A DNA stretch of 64,000 nucleotides from Phascolomyces articulosus (GCA_025677815.1 JAIXMP010000014.1:558001-622000); one strand, 5' to 3'. Counted from the stretch's first letter, positions 1 through 13,351 are shown. Notes: generated by a model from the sequence alone, not told the origin. Numbers and translations: made by a program.

Positions 1-385
1 TTGTACATCCTCTCTTTTTCCTAATTTTGGTTAGCATTATCCACATCATATACGTACGTTTACTAATAGCACAAAATGCTTGGTTCTTTATAAAGGAGAC
101 CACTTGAAATAATTGCCAAATATCGTCTGTATGGACACGTATTTGTTTGACGGATCCTTTTTCGATATACGAAGTATAAGGGACCATATCTGGTATGATA
201 GAATGGCGTCCGTCTCTTGTCGTTGACAGACATTCCCAACGTGGTTGCCAATGGAGTGACATAGATCGCCAAGATTGGCATACACGGGCTAATCTCCAAA
301 TTTCATTTTCTGTCAAATATTGGAATATTTGATCATGGATTTCGTGTGGTAGTGTTGGAAGAATGTCGGTTATGGTCTGGGTCAT
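1..385 (-). CDS. F-box protein, N-terminal part (runs off the left edge)
   Basis: Reading leftwards from the ATG at 385-383, the frame opens with MTQTITDILPTLPHEIHDQIFQ and continues with YLTENEIWRLARVCQSWRSM. This is a classic F-box (LPxEI..xIxxYL....xxxLxxVCxxWR) at residues 10-45. F-box proteins act as substrate adaptors of SCF ubiquitin ligases by binding Skp1. The reading frame is open to base 1. A likely intron at 57-21 (GTACGT donor, TGCTAAC branch point, TTAG acceptor) would be skipped in the mature message; reading straight through is also open, so this intron is inferred. No substrate-binding repeats are visible, so the target is unknown. The C-terminal part lies outside the window. 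The gene lies downstream of, and in the same direction as, the sulfotransferase gene, 504 bp apart. Confidence 0.8.
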   Translation of the reverse strand, partial: MTQTITDILPTLPHEIHDQIFQYLTENEIWRLARVCQSWRSMSLHWQPRWECLSTTRDGRHSIIPDMVPYTSYIEKGSVKQIRVHTDDIWQLFQVVSFIKNQAFCAISKRTYMMWIMLTKIRKKRGCT

Positions 386-889
386 ATTTTGATCGCGATG
401 AAGTAAGAGTGAAATTGTGAGAACTACTCCGGCCTGATAATATAAGGATTATTTCTACTGGAGGCCGCAACTCAACCTATTTTTTTTATAATTATCATAC
501 CATTTATGTTGTTGCTAAGTTGCCGTGAGTATTAGCTATACTTTAGACATTTATTATATCATATTACCCACTGTAAACATCAACAAAAAAATATATATTA
601 CAGCACAGGAAAACTGATTTATTATCAGACGAAGTATAGACAGCCTGAATTATTATCAGTCCGTTCCATTTTATTAATCGATTGATCCAGTTGTACTACA
701 TTATGCTGATATATAGCATCTTTTTTTTTTATAATTACCATTCAAATTGATTAACATATACTCAGTATTTCACATCTAATATTAAATTAGTGTTTCTTTG
801 TAAGTTATTGACTATATGTAGCATACGGAATTTATTTGAAGAAAAAATACAAATAGTGAAGGTTGCGTTCTTCCTCCCAAAGGCTATGT
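386..889. other. Intergenic spacer, nothing recognised
   Basis: AT-rich DNA between the start of the F-box gene and the stop of the sulfotransferase gene. It must hold the F-box promoter and the sulfotransferase 3' end. T-runs lie near 481-487 and 721-730. I see no further gene. Confidence 0.6.
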
Positions 890-1818
890 TTAAGGTGCTG
901 ATGATAAACCCACAGCACTATCATCGCTCAAAGCTGATTTATTATTGCTGGCTTGATCTTCCTTCTTTTTCATTATTTCCAGCATCTTTGGGATATCTTG
1001 TTCAACAAATTCTTTGGTTGTCATTAGGAATGGGAACGGTTCCGAAGGGACCGGTTTCTCGAGAAAAGCACAAAGCTTATCCCAGGTAATTCCTTCACGC
1101 AGATCAAGTACCAGTAAACGTTCTGCAGGAACTGTCTCCATGACATGCTTGTTATGAGCTTCATAACGATCCTTTGCTAGTTCAGCTTGTTCATGAAATT
1201 TTTTCCAATCCAGTAATATACCATCTAACCAAACCGTCCTGAATAACTTTTCATTCAATACGGCATAATCTTGGTGCTCATCATTGGAAATCTGATTCTC
1301 GTACTTGCAAATAGTATTTAATACGGATTTATACCAATCATCAGGATCTCGTTTTGTGAGGATCACCTTGGCGTCAGGAAAATATTCAACTAATCGGTCG
1401 ATAAAACAAAACGTTGGACTTAAAAGACAATAAATAAATGTTATAAAGTTGTTAGACCAAAATGAGAATAGGCATTTTGGTTTTTTTTTAAAAAAAAAAT
1501 CACACATACCATTCCACACCAGCATCATAATCTCCATAAAGCTCGCTCCAATCTACAGGTTTTTCTGGGTTATTATATGCCTCAATAAAAAGCCCAGGGT
1601 TTAAATCTCTTTGCAACATCTCTCGCATATGATGAGTTTTATATCTACATATTGATAGCATTTACATTTTGGTATTGTATGTATTTTTGTTCATTAGTAT
1701 CTTTTTTACGGTAAGGTTCTTTATATGCCTATCATTACCCAAGAATGTTCAATGCAGATTTTAAGCTGTTCGTTCCTGAGCGGCTTACGCCTGCTCCAAT
1801 TACTTTCAATGGTGCCAT
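890..1818 (-). CDS. P-loop sulfotransferase-family protein (Sulfotransfer_4 type)
   Basis: Three exons, 1818-1739, 1644-1510 and 1418-890, give 247 residues (744 nt with stop). The start MAPLKVIGAGVSRSGTNSLK carries a phosphate-binding loop (GAGVSRSGTNSL, residues 8-19) of the PAPS-sulfotransferase type. It is followed by GYKTHHMREM across the first junction, then LYGDYDAGVE and FPDAKVILTKRDPDDWYKSV (3'-phosphate-binding region). This order matches the fungal Sulfotransfer_4 family, usually 230-280 residues long. The donor substrate in this family is assumed to be PAPS; the acceptor is unknown. No signal peptide is visible, so it is probably cytosolic. The introns are 94 and 91 nt. The C-terminus is a short charged, Ser-rich tail. 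The family is clear; the physiological role is not. Confidence 0.88.
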
Positions 1819-4800
1819 ACGAATTATTATTATCGATCAAATATATGCTTTTGGAAAGAGAAAGGAAATGCAAGCGTAAATGAGACGGATGTATCTTTTT
1901 ATTCATTCTCTTGACTTTTTATGCGTTACTGATCACGTTATGAAGAACTTGATCAAAAGTAATAAATAAATACGCACGAAGCTAATACCATTTTCCTTTA
2001 AAATAATTCCAGAACCTCCCTATACGTATGTATAATTATAATTATGATTAACAGCAATCCATATAAGCTACTTTTTTTAATAATATTTGATTTTAGCACA
2101 AACAATATACTGTTATATACTTTTATGCCATCGCTTGACCATAAAACTGTACAAATTATTTGCGCTGATTTAAGCAAGGAAACGAAAAATGAATTTTTTT
2201 CTTGACGCAAACAATTTGGAATTTGCACGTCTGCAAGTTCAATAGATGCAGCAACGTTGAGATCTTCATGCTTTTCTTTGCTTTTTCAACTTTTACACTT
2301 GAAAAAATATTCCACAGTTGAAAATTCAACTTTACACTCACTCTCTCGCTCGGTGCTATTCCACCGAGTTTCAAAATGCAACTTCAACTTGCTGTGATCC
2401 ACCCATTTGCTCACTCTTAAATGTGTCATTATGTTTTTTTTTCTTTGTTGCCTGTTGCGATGAAAATCATCGGTTTAACAAATAGGCAGCCATAAGCAAT
2501 AGCATACATGCACATGTACAAACGTTTTAGAATAAACATGAATTTCTGAGCTACTTCTTATCGCAGAAAAACAAACAGGTGTATGTATCATCGTACATTT
2601 AAATGATTATGTATGAATGTATGTGCCCCTGTATGCAACTATTCTAAAGTTCCAAAGTGTAACAATGATAGTTGCTTTCCGTAAATACATGAAACAGTAA
2701 CATATAAAAATCATCCCTTAAAGTATTGTGCTATACTGTTGCCCATTAATATGTTATTAAAGTACAATGAAAACCTCAGAGTCCCCTGGGAAGAAAAACT
2801 GATTTGACATTATTAATGCTTGATATATGTAGAACCAGTTGTTTAACGTGACTATAATTTCGTTACAGCATAGGGAAAAAACGAAAGGAAGGAACGTCAC
2901 TGAAGAGAGAACATATATATTATACCTTCGTCTGTAATAACTGATACTGGTTTTAAGCAGTCAGTTTATTTTTTTGTTTTTCCAATGGGAAGGAAGATGT
3001 GCAATATTTTGTAAATCTGTAGTTATAATTTTTTTCTCTATTCTCCCCAGCTTGAAGTCATTCAGTTTCATTTTTGGTATGCAAATAGGAAGAAGAAGAA
3101 AGTGGTCTATGCATCATGATACTTTTTATTCATCATCAGATGTTGTGCCTGAAATTATTTGGTATCCATTTAATTAGGTGTAGATCAATATATAGAGTTA
3201 ATATTAAATGAAATACCTTACAATTAAGGTATAAGTATTATTCTTTGATTGTGGAGTGTGCTCGCCTTCTCCATAAAAAAAAATGTAGAGCTTATGTATG
3301 TGTTATAATAGGAATTTACATCAATAAACGTTAAGTCAGGGCAAACCTTAAATATTTTCATAGTAAAAAAGATAGTGAGCCTAAAACACAGCCCTCTCTA
3401 TCTTTCCAATATTCCACTCCTATGGCCATTTTCACACGCACCTTATCAATATGAAAGAATATGTCATGGAAACATTGGCTTTTTGTTTTTGAAGAATCAT
3501 AATAAATCTGTTACTGTTGCTGTAATGAAGATGGATAATAAAACAGCTAGGAAAAGAATACATTAAGGAGGAATAAAATTAGAATTGTATATTTTTGTAA
3601 TATAAAAGAACGCATAATTGTGAGTGCTGCAGTCGTTGTCGATTTATGGCTGGTATATGACAGATAAATAAAAAAGAACTAGTTGTATTTTTCTTCCGTT
3701 TCCGCTATAACTTTGTACAAGGAAGGTGCTTGTTAAAATAGATGAGAAACTCATTTTGTTCAACCAAGCTAAAGACGACAATGAGTGTTACTGAGCAAAA
3801 TTAATGATAGTAGTTTCTTACTCAAATTTAAATTCGGAACTGCTCTAAAATAATAATGAGATAATACGATAGTTATTAAAAGTTTCAGGATTAAGAATAC
3901 ACAAGCTAAGGTGAGTGAATTGAAGAAGAAGGAGTTTGAACATCTGAGAACAGTTTTATCGAATCGGTCATAAGTCATCAATATTACATTTATATATACT
4001 AAACATTGATGAATTCTTGGTAAATACGAAGTAGTAATACACTGTCATATATTATTGTCAGCAACAACACCAAAGAATCTTTTTCCGAAAACTACTAAAA
4101 ACATAGTAAAAACAGACTCGGACTACACACATAATCTATCTATTCTTTTTTCTTGGTATATTAGTAACAATAGCAATTATATTTAGTCATATATTTACAA
4201 GTGAGCCATACTTGATACAAATAGAAATCAAATTGTACCACTTTTTGCTGCCAGTAAGTACCACAGAAAAATCGTGCGACCAAAATCTGAAGAAATTGAC
4301 CATGTATGGTAAAGCATGGATGACCGGAATTTGACATTTGAGAAATAATTTTCCCTATTGGTTAATATTAGCCAACCATGGTTCTCAAGGGGTTTTTTTT
4401 TGTACACATCTCAAAATGTTTACATTTTTGTTTCTGATGTTTGACTTACTCGTGACCGAAAGTGTGGTTGTGGAGATCTGATGGCGGGGTATGTACAATA
4501 GGGTATATACCCCACAGAATGGTAAATCATCAACAGTTTATTTTTGAAAGAAAGAGCAGTAATAGTGGTATTTTTTTTTGGGATGTAGGTAAGTTTTCAT
4601 TAGGAACAATGTTATACAAAGTAGAAATTCTATAATGATGATTCCTATCGTCGAACCATTAGAAAGTACATGACAAGATTTTGCCGTATATAAAGAAAAG
4701 AAACCTTTTTTTGTATTTTAATTTACTATATATTCTATGTATGACAACAAATCAACAACCCAAAAGTTTGTACACCTCATTAAAAAAGGTACATATCCCA

Positions 4801-5014
4801 TAAAGAACGTAGGCAAAAAATGTAACAAAATTACCCACGACCAACGACGGTTTTAAAAATAATAATAATTGTTGAGTATTTTTTCACGTTCATTATCAAT
4901 CGATATCCACTCCAGCCAGCCAGCTTTATAAATAAAGTCTATTTTTTCTTCATTTCTTGTATTTTTCTTCTTCTTTTTCTCGGCTATTTCTTTTTCTCTT
5001 TTTTATTTCTCGGT
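1819..5014. other. Intergenic region (3.2 kb) without a supported gene
   Basis: Divergent spacer between the sulfotransferase (-) and the sugar transporter (+). Short open frames exist on both strands but have no family match, consistent splicing or coding-like composition. The last 100 bases are a pyrimidine-rich leader for the transporter. T- and A-runs are common. No RNA gene was recognised. Confidence 0.55.
4927..4934 (+). promoter_or_regulatory. TATA box of the sugar transporter gene
   Basis: TATAAATA lies 88 bp upstream of the transporter ATG and is followed by about 70 bases of C/T-rich leader. Position and composition fit a fungal TATA box. This is inferred from sequence only. Confidence 0.55.
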
Positions 5015-7331
5015 ATGCTAAAGTCATATCAAGTTGCAAATTATCTTAAAGGTAACAGTTTGGTACTTGCTATCAACTGTGCCGCTGGTCTATCCATTTT
5101 CTTCTTTGGTGTAAGTTATTGTATATCACAGAATAGCCGTTGTCTTTTTTATAATAATAATCCATTTTCTATGTGTAGTACGATCAAGGTGTCATGAGTG
5201 GTGTTAATATTTCTCCAAACTATAAGGATCTCATGGGTTTATGGGATAATGAAGCACTTTTAGGTGGTATTGTTGCTGTCTACTATGCTGGTACCTTGAT
5301 CGGTGCGTTGATGGGTGGTTATGTTGGGGACAAGATAGGTCGGATCAAATGTGTTGTTGTCGGTTGTATTTTTGCTTTAATCGGTGCTGCTCTTCAAACC
5401 TGCGCTCAAAATGTCCCTTGGATGATCTGTTCACGAATTATTACTGGTATTGGTACAGGTCATTTGTAAGTTGATAATGATGCTACTTTTTTTGTTTATT
5501 TCATAGTCTATCATACCAATGAGAAACATCCAAAATTGTAGAAACTCTAAATTATGATACATATACGAATATATTGTTGTATATTTATATAGAAACGCTA
5601 TTGTTCCTGTATGGAGCGCTGAAACATCTCACCATACCTCGCGGGGTATGTTTATTGCCATGGAATTTACATTGAATATCTTTGGTGTTGTCATTGCAGT
5701 AAGTAGAATTTATATATATACGTACGATACAAAATCTTAATCCATTTTCTACTGCCTGTGTCACCATGAAACTTAATTATTTCTTCCTCGTAATAAATTT
5801 AATAGTACTGGATTGCTTTTGGATTAAACACTATTGAAGGTGGTTTCCGTTGGAGATTCCCAATTGGTTTTCAAATGGTTCCTTTACTCATTCTTTGTGT
5901 CTTGATTAATATTTTCCCTGAATCTCCTCGTTGGTTGGTTAAAAAAGGACGTACAGAAGAAGCACTACAGATTCTTGGTGCTTTACGTGGTAATGGAGAT
6001 GTAACCCATCCAGATGTTGTAAGAGAATATGAAGAAATCAAGGATACTCTGATAGTTGAAGAAAAACAAGGCGGTGAACCTAATTATTGGGATATGCTGT
6101 TTAAATATGATGAATCCAACATTCCTCGTCGTGTACATTTATCTATTTGGCTTCAAATCATTCAAGAACTCACGGGTATCGGTGTTGTAAGTAGTATATT
6201 TTTCTAAGTAACCAAAAATAGAAACATATGCAACTATAACAGAAATCGCCGATAGAATCTCTCTTTGGTGGATGGCGATGATATGATTTTTTTTTTCTAA
6301 CACCCAATTTATACAACTTTATTTTGTAGATTACAGTGTATGACGACTACTTTAAGTTGTTTTATTTTTAGTAAGAATGAAAAGGATAGAACGATAACAC
6401 TCATTTTATATAATAGATATGCTCCCGAAACTTTTGCTCAATCAGGATTTTCCGAACGAACATCACAACTTTTATCTGGATGCAACAATATTAGTTATAT
6501 GATTTCGACGTTAATGGCTGTGTTCACTTTGGATAGATGGGGCCGCCGATTTTCATTATTTTATGGTGCTATTGGTCAGGGTATTGCTTTGATCTTGGTG
6601 GCAGTATTGACAAAACCTGATATCATGGCACAAAATCCTACAGTAAGTAGTTCTTAACAGTTATTATAAGATTATATAATCACGAGTTTGATATATTTAT
6701 TTATATGCAAGTAGATAAGTAGCTGATGTATTTTTTTTGTAAATAAAGGGATATGGAATTGGAAGTGCAGTATTTATTTTCGTTTATACGGCATTCTTTG
6801 GCATGACCTGGCTCACAGTTCCATGGCTTTACCCTGTAAGTGAAACATGAAGGAAGAAGTACTATAAATATTAATAATGTTCATTTTATTGACAATTGTA
6901 TGCTACATTCATCTTGTTAGGTTGAAATTTATCCTCTTCGTGTAAGAGCTCGTGGTGGTGCATGGAGTGTTGTTGGATGGTCCATTGGTAATGCTGTTGT
7001 GATGGAAATCACCCCTCCCATGTTGGCAGGTATTGGATGGGCTACATTTATCTTGTTTGCTGGCCTCAACTTCCTTGCTATTCCCATTGTTTGGGCCTTA
7101 TACCCTGAAACCATGAACAAGACTTTGGAAGAATTGGATGTTATCTTTAGTACACGGTCCTTACTTGTTTGGAATGCCGAAAACGAATTGCGTGACAAGG
7201 GGATTGATCCCAATGATCCTTTGGCTAATATGCCAAAGATTGAAAATGGAACAACAACGCAAGATGTGATTACTGATACGGAACCATCTTCTATTTCTTC
7301 TGGAGAAAACAAGGTTGAAAAGGTTGTCTAA
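5015..7331 (+). CDS. MFS sugar/polyol transporter (sugar porter family)
   Basis: Eight exons give 533 residues: 5015-5110, 5179-5465, 5593-5698, 5806-6186, 6330-6337, 6417-6642, 6749-6835 and 6921-7331. It is a 12-helix plasma-membrane facilitator or H+ symporter of the sugar porter family. Visible signatures are FGYDQGVMSG in helix 1 (from about residue 31), motif A GDKIGRIK (82-89), PESPRWL (201-207), DRWGRR after helix 8, EIYPLRVRARG and PETMNKTLEELD (459-470). Length and motif order are normal. Exon 5 is only 8 nt (ATTACAGT). It is needed to keep the frame and rebuilds TGIGVITVYAPETF. In helix 7 the usual QQxxGxN sugar-contact motif reads QELTGIG (283-289), so the Asn is Gly and the second Gln is Glu; the substrate may be unusual. 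Overall it resembles STL1-like and hexose transporters. The substrate cannot be fixed from sequence. Confidence 0.93.
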
Positions 7332-9965
7332 TTTATCATATTTTACTATCATTTTTAACTATATCTTTATATACTATTATTATATCCATAATTTTTAATC
7401 TATGTAATCGAACAAAAAGTCAACCTTATAATTAGTAGTAACTTCCAATATTATATGCTACTTAATTTAAAGAAAAGAGCAATAAACACTACTATCATTA
7501 ATATTAACAAATGAGTTTAAATAGTAAAATAATATAATATAATACAAAGAAAGGCGCTCATGCCTTGTAATTGTTATAGTGCAACAAAAAAAGAGTTATT
7601 TAGCAGCACTGTTCTGGTTGTAAAAAAGAATCAATGTTATATTCACGATGACGACTGGTTACCACCGATTCTTAGTTCAAAGCGTCTTTTTTGTAAAACA
7701 AAGGGCGAATTCCACCTGCAGTCACGTACATTTCTCAAGCGATTATATAAACCAATAATAAAGCATGATGATGCTTTCAATAATCAAAAAAGATAGATCA
7801 AGCAAGGATGCCCAAAAATCTTACTTTTATACGTAATGAACAAAAAAAATTGTACACGGTACATCATCGATAATGATAGTATATTGTAACGATACAAAGT
7901 ACAGGGTTTCAGGTGAAATTTTACGACAATCATTTCAGTTTCGACAAGGGAGACGCAACAGTTATATCGATACTCGTTATAACAGCAACCGCCACTTCCA
8001 TTTCATTATGGTAATTACTAAGAAATTCTTTGAGTAATCGCATAATAACACTTTCAGAAACACTTCTTGTCGCATGCTATGAAAGGGTTACATTTATCTT
8101 ATTCTTGTTTTTCAAAAGGTAAAGAAACTGAGAACCATTGAGAAGCACATCTCACGTAAATAAATTGATCACCGAGGTTTTCCAGCATTTCTAATCTTTA
8201 ACCGATATTTCTAGCCTATGCGAGGCTAGAAAGGTTAGGTAGGAATTTAGAGGCTTGATCAAGGTTGGTAATATTGGTTAAATATTTTTAACATTTCTCA
8301 AAGACTGGAAATATTTCTCAAAAAGCTAAAGAATATTTGCAGCATCAACGAAGGCGAAACTATATGTGAAAAAACCTGATGCCAAAACGCTTGCAAAAGT
8401 GAAACTAAAATGCCGGTGGTGTTGAGGACAATAGACAACATATTTTGTAATAATGACAAAGAAGGAACATCCACCAGATGAAAAAAAAGTTTCTTAGAGA
8501 GTGCAAGGAAAAAATAAAAGTAAAAGAAGGGAAAAAGCTTTACATTTAATAAAATCACCAAAAAAAAAAAAAAGGAGGGGGTGAATTAAAATTCAAAGGA
8601 AGTACTAGGTTACTTTCTATTTGAAGCGGGTTCGAAAACCTACCAACTTTTGCACACAAAACCCTTCTGAAGCAAAGATTAGCTGAGAGATCTCTGTGCC
8701 ACTGGTCCGCTATCTCTCACTCTTTTCCTTTAAAAATGGAGTCAATTCAACCAAAGATCTGCAACTATTCTAAAATGACATAACAGATAAAAAAAGTATA
8801 CGTTCAGTTGTTGCTTTAGCTTTCAAATATTTATATCACGTACGCGCTACTAACCAATACATTACAGCAACTAAAAGTCGTTTATTCCTAAGTGGTAACA
8901 GTACTTATTTAAAAACACACGCTGAGGATATGGTGTGTATGTTATACTGCTAACGAATAAATGTATTTTTCATGAACTAGGAAAACAAATAAATGATTAT
9001 TCTGATATTCAACAATTCTGGCATTTAAATCTATTTATTATAGAGTTCGTGTTGTATATAGTTTCTGCCAAACAAAGTATCATATTTTAGTATGCCGTTT
9101 GTCATTTGCTTTCTTTTTTTTTTCTTGATTGGGCTTGATTTATCGCTTTAAAATGAATAGATCTAAAAAAAATCATAGCTTGACTTGGAATCCTTTATTA
9201 CATGCAAAAATTTCTGTGATTACTTTGTCAAAGCACATTGTAGGTCATTCAATTTTTTATCTCTTTAAATGGTCAATGTGGTAATTATGGTAACCATTTT
9301 TTATTAAAAAAACAATATGGTAGCAATAGGGTTTTTATAGTAGAAGGATATATTTTATTTGAATCAATCATCGTTTTTTCTTTGTTGTTTTCATTGTCGT
9401 TTGTACAAAGCATCCGTACATTCTCCATAATAATCGAGTGAAGTTGACCTGCGCTTAAATACTATTCCAACCAGAGAATATTTGATAAGTGCAAAATCAT
9501 CGGAATACATTCTGTTTCATACTAGAACATTTGCAAAAACATACACGCAAAACAGGAACGAATCATTATTATTATAAAGCATTCATTATTAAGAATCGTC
9601 AGCTTGAGAAACGGCGAAACATATATATATTTATATACAACTTATATTAGTTAATTGCTCAAGTATAAAGCTTCTTTTAGTACTGAAATAGTTATAATTC
9701 AAAATACTCAGACTGAACATTAATATAACGGCATTCATTTCGAAATGACCTGAGAAGATCCAAGTGGAATAAACGTAAAAAAAGTTTGAAAATACTTTAA
9801 ATAAATAAAAGAAAATAAAAAAGAATGTAGAAGCAAAATGAAGATATGGAATGGTAAGCAAAAAAAAAGAAGTATTGAGTATATGAATTATAGGGGAAAA
9901 GTTTGAGAGAATAAAAGAGTTTGGTTAAATAAATCAGTAAAATAGCAAATCAGATTGAAATAAAG
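7332..9965. other. Intergenic region (2.6 kb), nothing convincing
   Basis: Follows the transporter 3' end (AT-rich, likely poly(A) region). Open frames at 7560-7796 (+) and 8298-8561 (-) have no recognisable domain and are probably chance. A perfect short hairpin lies at 8208-8232. No RNA gene was recognised. Confidence 0.5.
8208..8232. repeat. Short palindrome, possible MITE relic
   Basis: A perfect 10-bp stem (TTTCTAGCCT/AGGCTAGAAA) with a 5-base loop, flanked outside by AACC on the left and GGTT on the right. It resembles the TTTCTAG-containing palindrome at 30.0 kb, so both may be relics of one small inverted-repeat element. A plain hairpin is the alternative. Confidence 0.4.
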
Positions 9966-10534
9966 TTATTTCAATGTCAAGAGAAGAGCATTGAAAGACC
10001 GTAATGATTTCAAGAGTACCTTGACCTCCTCTAGCTTCTTCTTCTTCTTTATTTTTTCCTTCGGCATCTTCATCATCATCATTACAATTGTGTCGTTTTC
10101 TTCTCTAACTTCGTCATCATCAGCACCATCATCAACAGCAGCAGTAATAGCAACAGTGGGTTGTTGGGTTGTTGGAGTAGCGGCAGCAACAGGGAGAAGT
10201 GGAAGAGTAGAAGCTGGAGTGACAGCGGCAGGAAGAACTGGAGCATAGGAAGAGAACAAATATCGGGTTTGGTGGAGGTGGTAAGGGCAATGTCCACACG
10301 TAAAATGACTAGACCCTCTTGGAGGGTGGTATGAGAGTGGTATCAGGATGGAAGAGCAACGGAGGGAATATCGGAAGTGGATGACGAAACAATGGCAGTT
10401 GTGGTAGCAGCGGAAGTGGGAGTGGCAGTGGCTGATAGAGTGGTAGCGCAAAAAGAAGAAATGGTAACCATGGTGGATAATTCAAAACTAATAAGAATAA
10501 GGAAGAAAAAGAAATGTACGGCAAGCGTTTCCAT
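9966..10534 (-). other. Low-complexity Ala/Thr/Pro-rich open stretch, doubtful gene
   Basis: On the minus strand two overlapping frames are rich in Ala, Thr, Pro and Ser (a start near 10471 reads MVTISSFCATTLSATATPTS). They pass into a frame ending at 9966 with PVLPAAVTPAS, an acidic DDGADDDEVREEND patch and a Lys-rich tail. I found no clean GT-AG junction joining them. The region is largely CAT/CTT/ACC trinucleotide repeats. It could be a small lineage-specific gene, a decayed one, or simple repeat. No function can be given. Confidence 0.25.
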
Positions 10535-10599
10535 TGCTGTTCACCTTTTTTTTTTTTTTTTTGGCAGAGAATAATATTGCTACACACAGCTTATTTATT

Positions 10600-13351
10600 G
10601 CACACTAGCTAACATACATATAAACATAATGCGTTTATTATATATGCATACATATATACTACTATTATTAGATTGTATGGTTTTTATTATTATTATTACT
10701 TTTATAAGTGGATGTAGTTTTTCTACTATAGTTAAGGGGTAAAGTTTCAGTCAGAAACAAAAGTGCACGGACCAACACATCGGAACTTGTTCCGCTTTTC
10801 TTTACAAAATGACAATCATGAGGTGGATGAGTATTATTAATCTAGATCATCATTAATATCATAACTTGATCAATACTGGTTCAAGGCATGTTTTTTTTAT
10901 ATTTTATGTATAAACAAAATATTATAAAGGTTTCTTTTACAGGAAATACAGGGTATGAAATACCTTAATGATAACAGGAGGCTCATGACAAGTTAAGAAC
11001 CTGCACAACAATCATATGCACATATCATATTTTTGGGATTACGTGTACAATCATATAGTGTGTACATATATCAAAGCATTATTTTATACATACTGCATGT
11101 GGTATTGAATATTTTTTTTTTTTTTCAAAATCTGTCGTCTCCATGGAGTGATGCTTTTTTGAATTTTCATGCTACAATGATTCTTATAAAATTGCTTACA
11201 CAGAATACAAATAGTAGAATAGCTTTATTCAATCCCAAAAAAGTAGAAAAGTTTTGAAATGATGGATTTTAAACAGTAAGTAAGGTATAATAATAATGAC
11301 AATACGTCAGTGCTAGTATTTTTTCCATTAACATTATTCTATATATTTATTGGGTTTTAATCACACTTTTGTGGCTAGATGTAGTAAAAATTTGTAATTG
11401 TTAAATAGTGACATTGATATGGTGGTGTTCATCTATTTTTTTCTATTCTATTCAAATACAACTTTTATTGTCTAGCCAATGCATAGTATTATGTATATGT
11501 GCGAAAACTATTTCCTTTGCGTGAACCAGAGCGTCAATTAATTTTGCAACTACACTGCCTATATCTGTGAATTTTCCCAAAATTTACAATTTCGAGTGTT
11601 TTTTTTTCTTTCTTTCTTTCTTTTTTTTCTTTTCTTTTTTTTTTTTTTTTTGCCGTGGAGCAAATTTGTTAAAATAAAAAAAAAAACGAAATGTATTGTA
11701 TGATACCCTTTCTTACTCTTTTTATGCAATACTACGTAGTTGAAAAAAAGTTAACGGAGCAAATAGAAGATAAAAACGAGCCATAAAGAAAGCAATTTTA
11801 GGCCAAATATTACATATGAATATATAAAGAAACGTGTTTACCATCTGCAACAATATTTGTGTATCTTTTGAGTTAATGAAATTGAAACTGTAACCCTGCA
11901 TATCATTTTTTTTTACGTATGTAACCACCCTGTATTATATTTATATTTAGAAAGATAAATCCAGAATACGTATATACAGAATATATTCACATATTTTAAG
12001 ATGCAATATGCGGCAAATCTGAATTTACCTTGTGTATATCATGAATTCTTTTTGAATATGGATATATTTTTTTTGAATATTTTTGACTTTTTTTTCAAAT
12101 TTGAATTTATTTTGCATCTTTCTATATATGTTAAATTTATTTCACATCTTAGAATTTAATTTTTCTAAGGTGATACATATGAGATGAAGCGAAAAACGGT
12201 CATTACTATTGAAAGAGTAGTCGTTATTATTTATTGTACGTTATAATATGCTCCATATTATCTTATACTAATTGTTGAGTGCGGGATAGTGTGTGATATC
12301 AATATACAATGTATTATGGATATCATTAATATATTATAGTAAAAATACTACCGTATTAATAAAATTTTTAGTTTGATGAATAATGTAGGCAATGATAGGG
12401 TATCAGGTTAAGAGTGATATAGATAATAAAGAACCTGCTCTAGCACGTATTATGGGAAAATTTTTGCTGTGGTATGTGAATCTTCAATTATAAAAGAGGT
12501 AGTGGGGTAATCATCAAAGAAATGAATTGATAATGAAAGCACATGTCATTTTAATATTAACACCAAAAAAATAATAATGTGCTAGAATGTTGCTGTTGTA
12601 TTGAATTTATAAAACACAAGATAATGCTAGATTGCTCTTCCTCCTCCTCTTTTAAATGCACAAATGTCTGGGACATATAAAATATATAGTTTTAATAGAT
12701 GATGTAAAATGTGTTGAGTAGGAATATGCCATAATATACGGTCCATTTCTACCTATCTAAATAATCAACGACACGGTGTTTACTGGTACGTCCGTGTTTA
12801 TTCGTTGGAAATAGTGATGTTTTTTATCATCCATACTTACCCATGTTATTTATTACAAATAGTAAGGGACTTTTAGAAAAAAAACAATCCATGTCCACGA
12901 TTGTAAACATTACTAGGCTGAATAATCATGACTACAATAAAAAAAGGCTCTCCTCATATAACTCTATCTCATTATCTGGTCAATGGATTTCAATATCTCT
13001 CAATGCTGAGCTTAATTCTGATTTAAAAGGTGTAGGCCATGGATACACACACCTTTTGATGTAATTGCTTTTGAAGCGGTGGTGATAGACTCTATTCGTC
13101 ATGATGCTGATATATAAAAGTAATATTTATTCATGTAAATAAACATTTCTTTTCACCTGATAGACCAGAATTCTACATGAAAGTGAATTATAGCCATCGA
13201 CTTAAAAAAAAGTCTATTGCGAAGCATTTTCCTTTCTGTGGATTGTCGGTCTTTTTATTTTCGAGATGAAACGTCCATGCAACGAAAGAACTCTGGGAGT
13301 TTTTTTTTGTAACTCTTTTTCTACACATATATCCAATAAAAAATTAAAGAG
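10600..13351. other. Intergenic region (2.75 kb), no gene supported
   Basis: Very AT-rich. It holds a long T/C tract at about 11599-11651 and many A/T runs. Open frames are short, without domains or splice consistency. The end (about 13260-13351) is the promoter and leader of VPS29. Confidence 0.55.
11599..11651. repeat. Poly(T)-rich pyrimidine tract
   Basis: Almost uninterrupted T with a few C and G, about 50 bases. Low-complexity sequence with no other signal. Confidence 0.8.

Noticed and set aside
63..299. 78-residue minus-strand frame at the left edge
   Set aside because: It is an out-of-frame shadow of the F-box gene, which is open from 385 to 1.
8620..8720. GGTTCGAAAACC, tRNA T-arm-like sequence
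   Set aside because: The flanks do not form the 5-bp T stem, and no anticodon or D arm pairs at the right distance.
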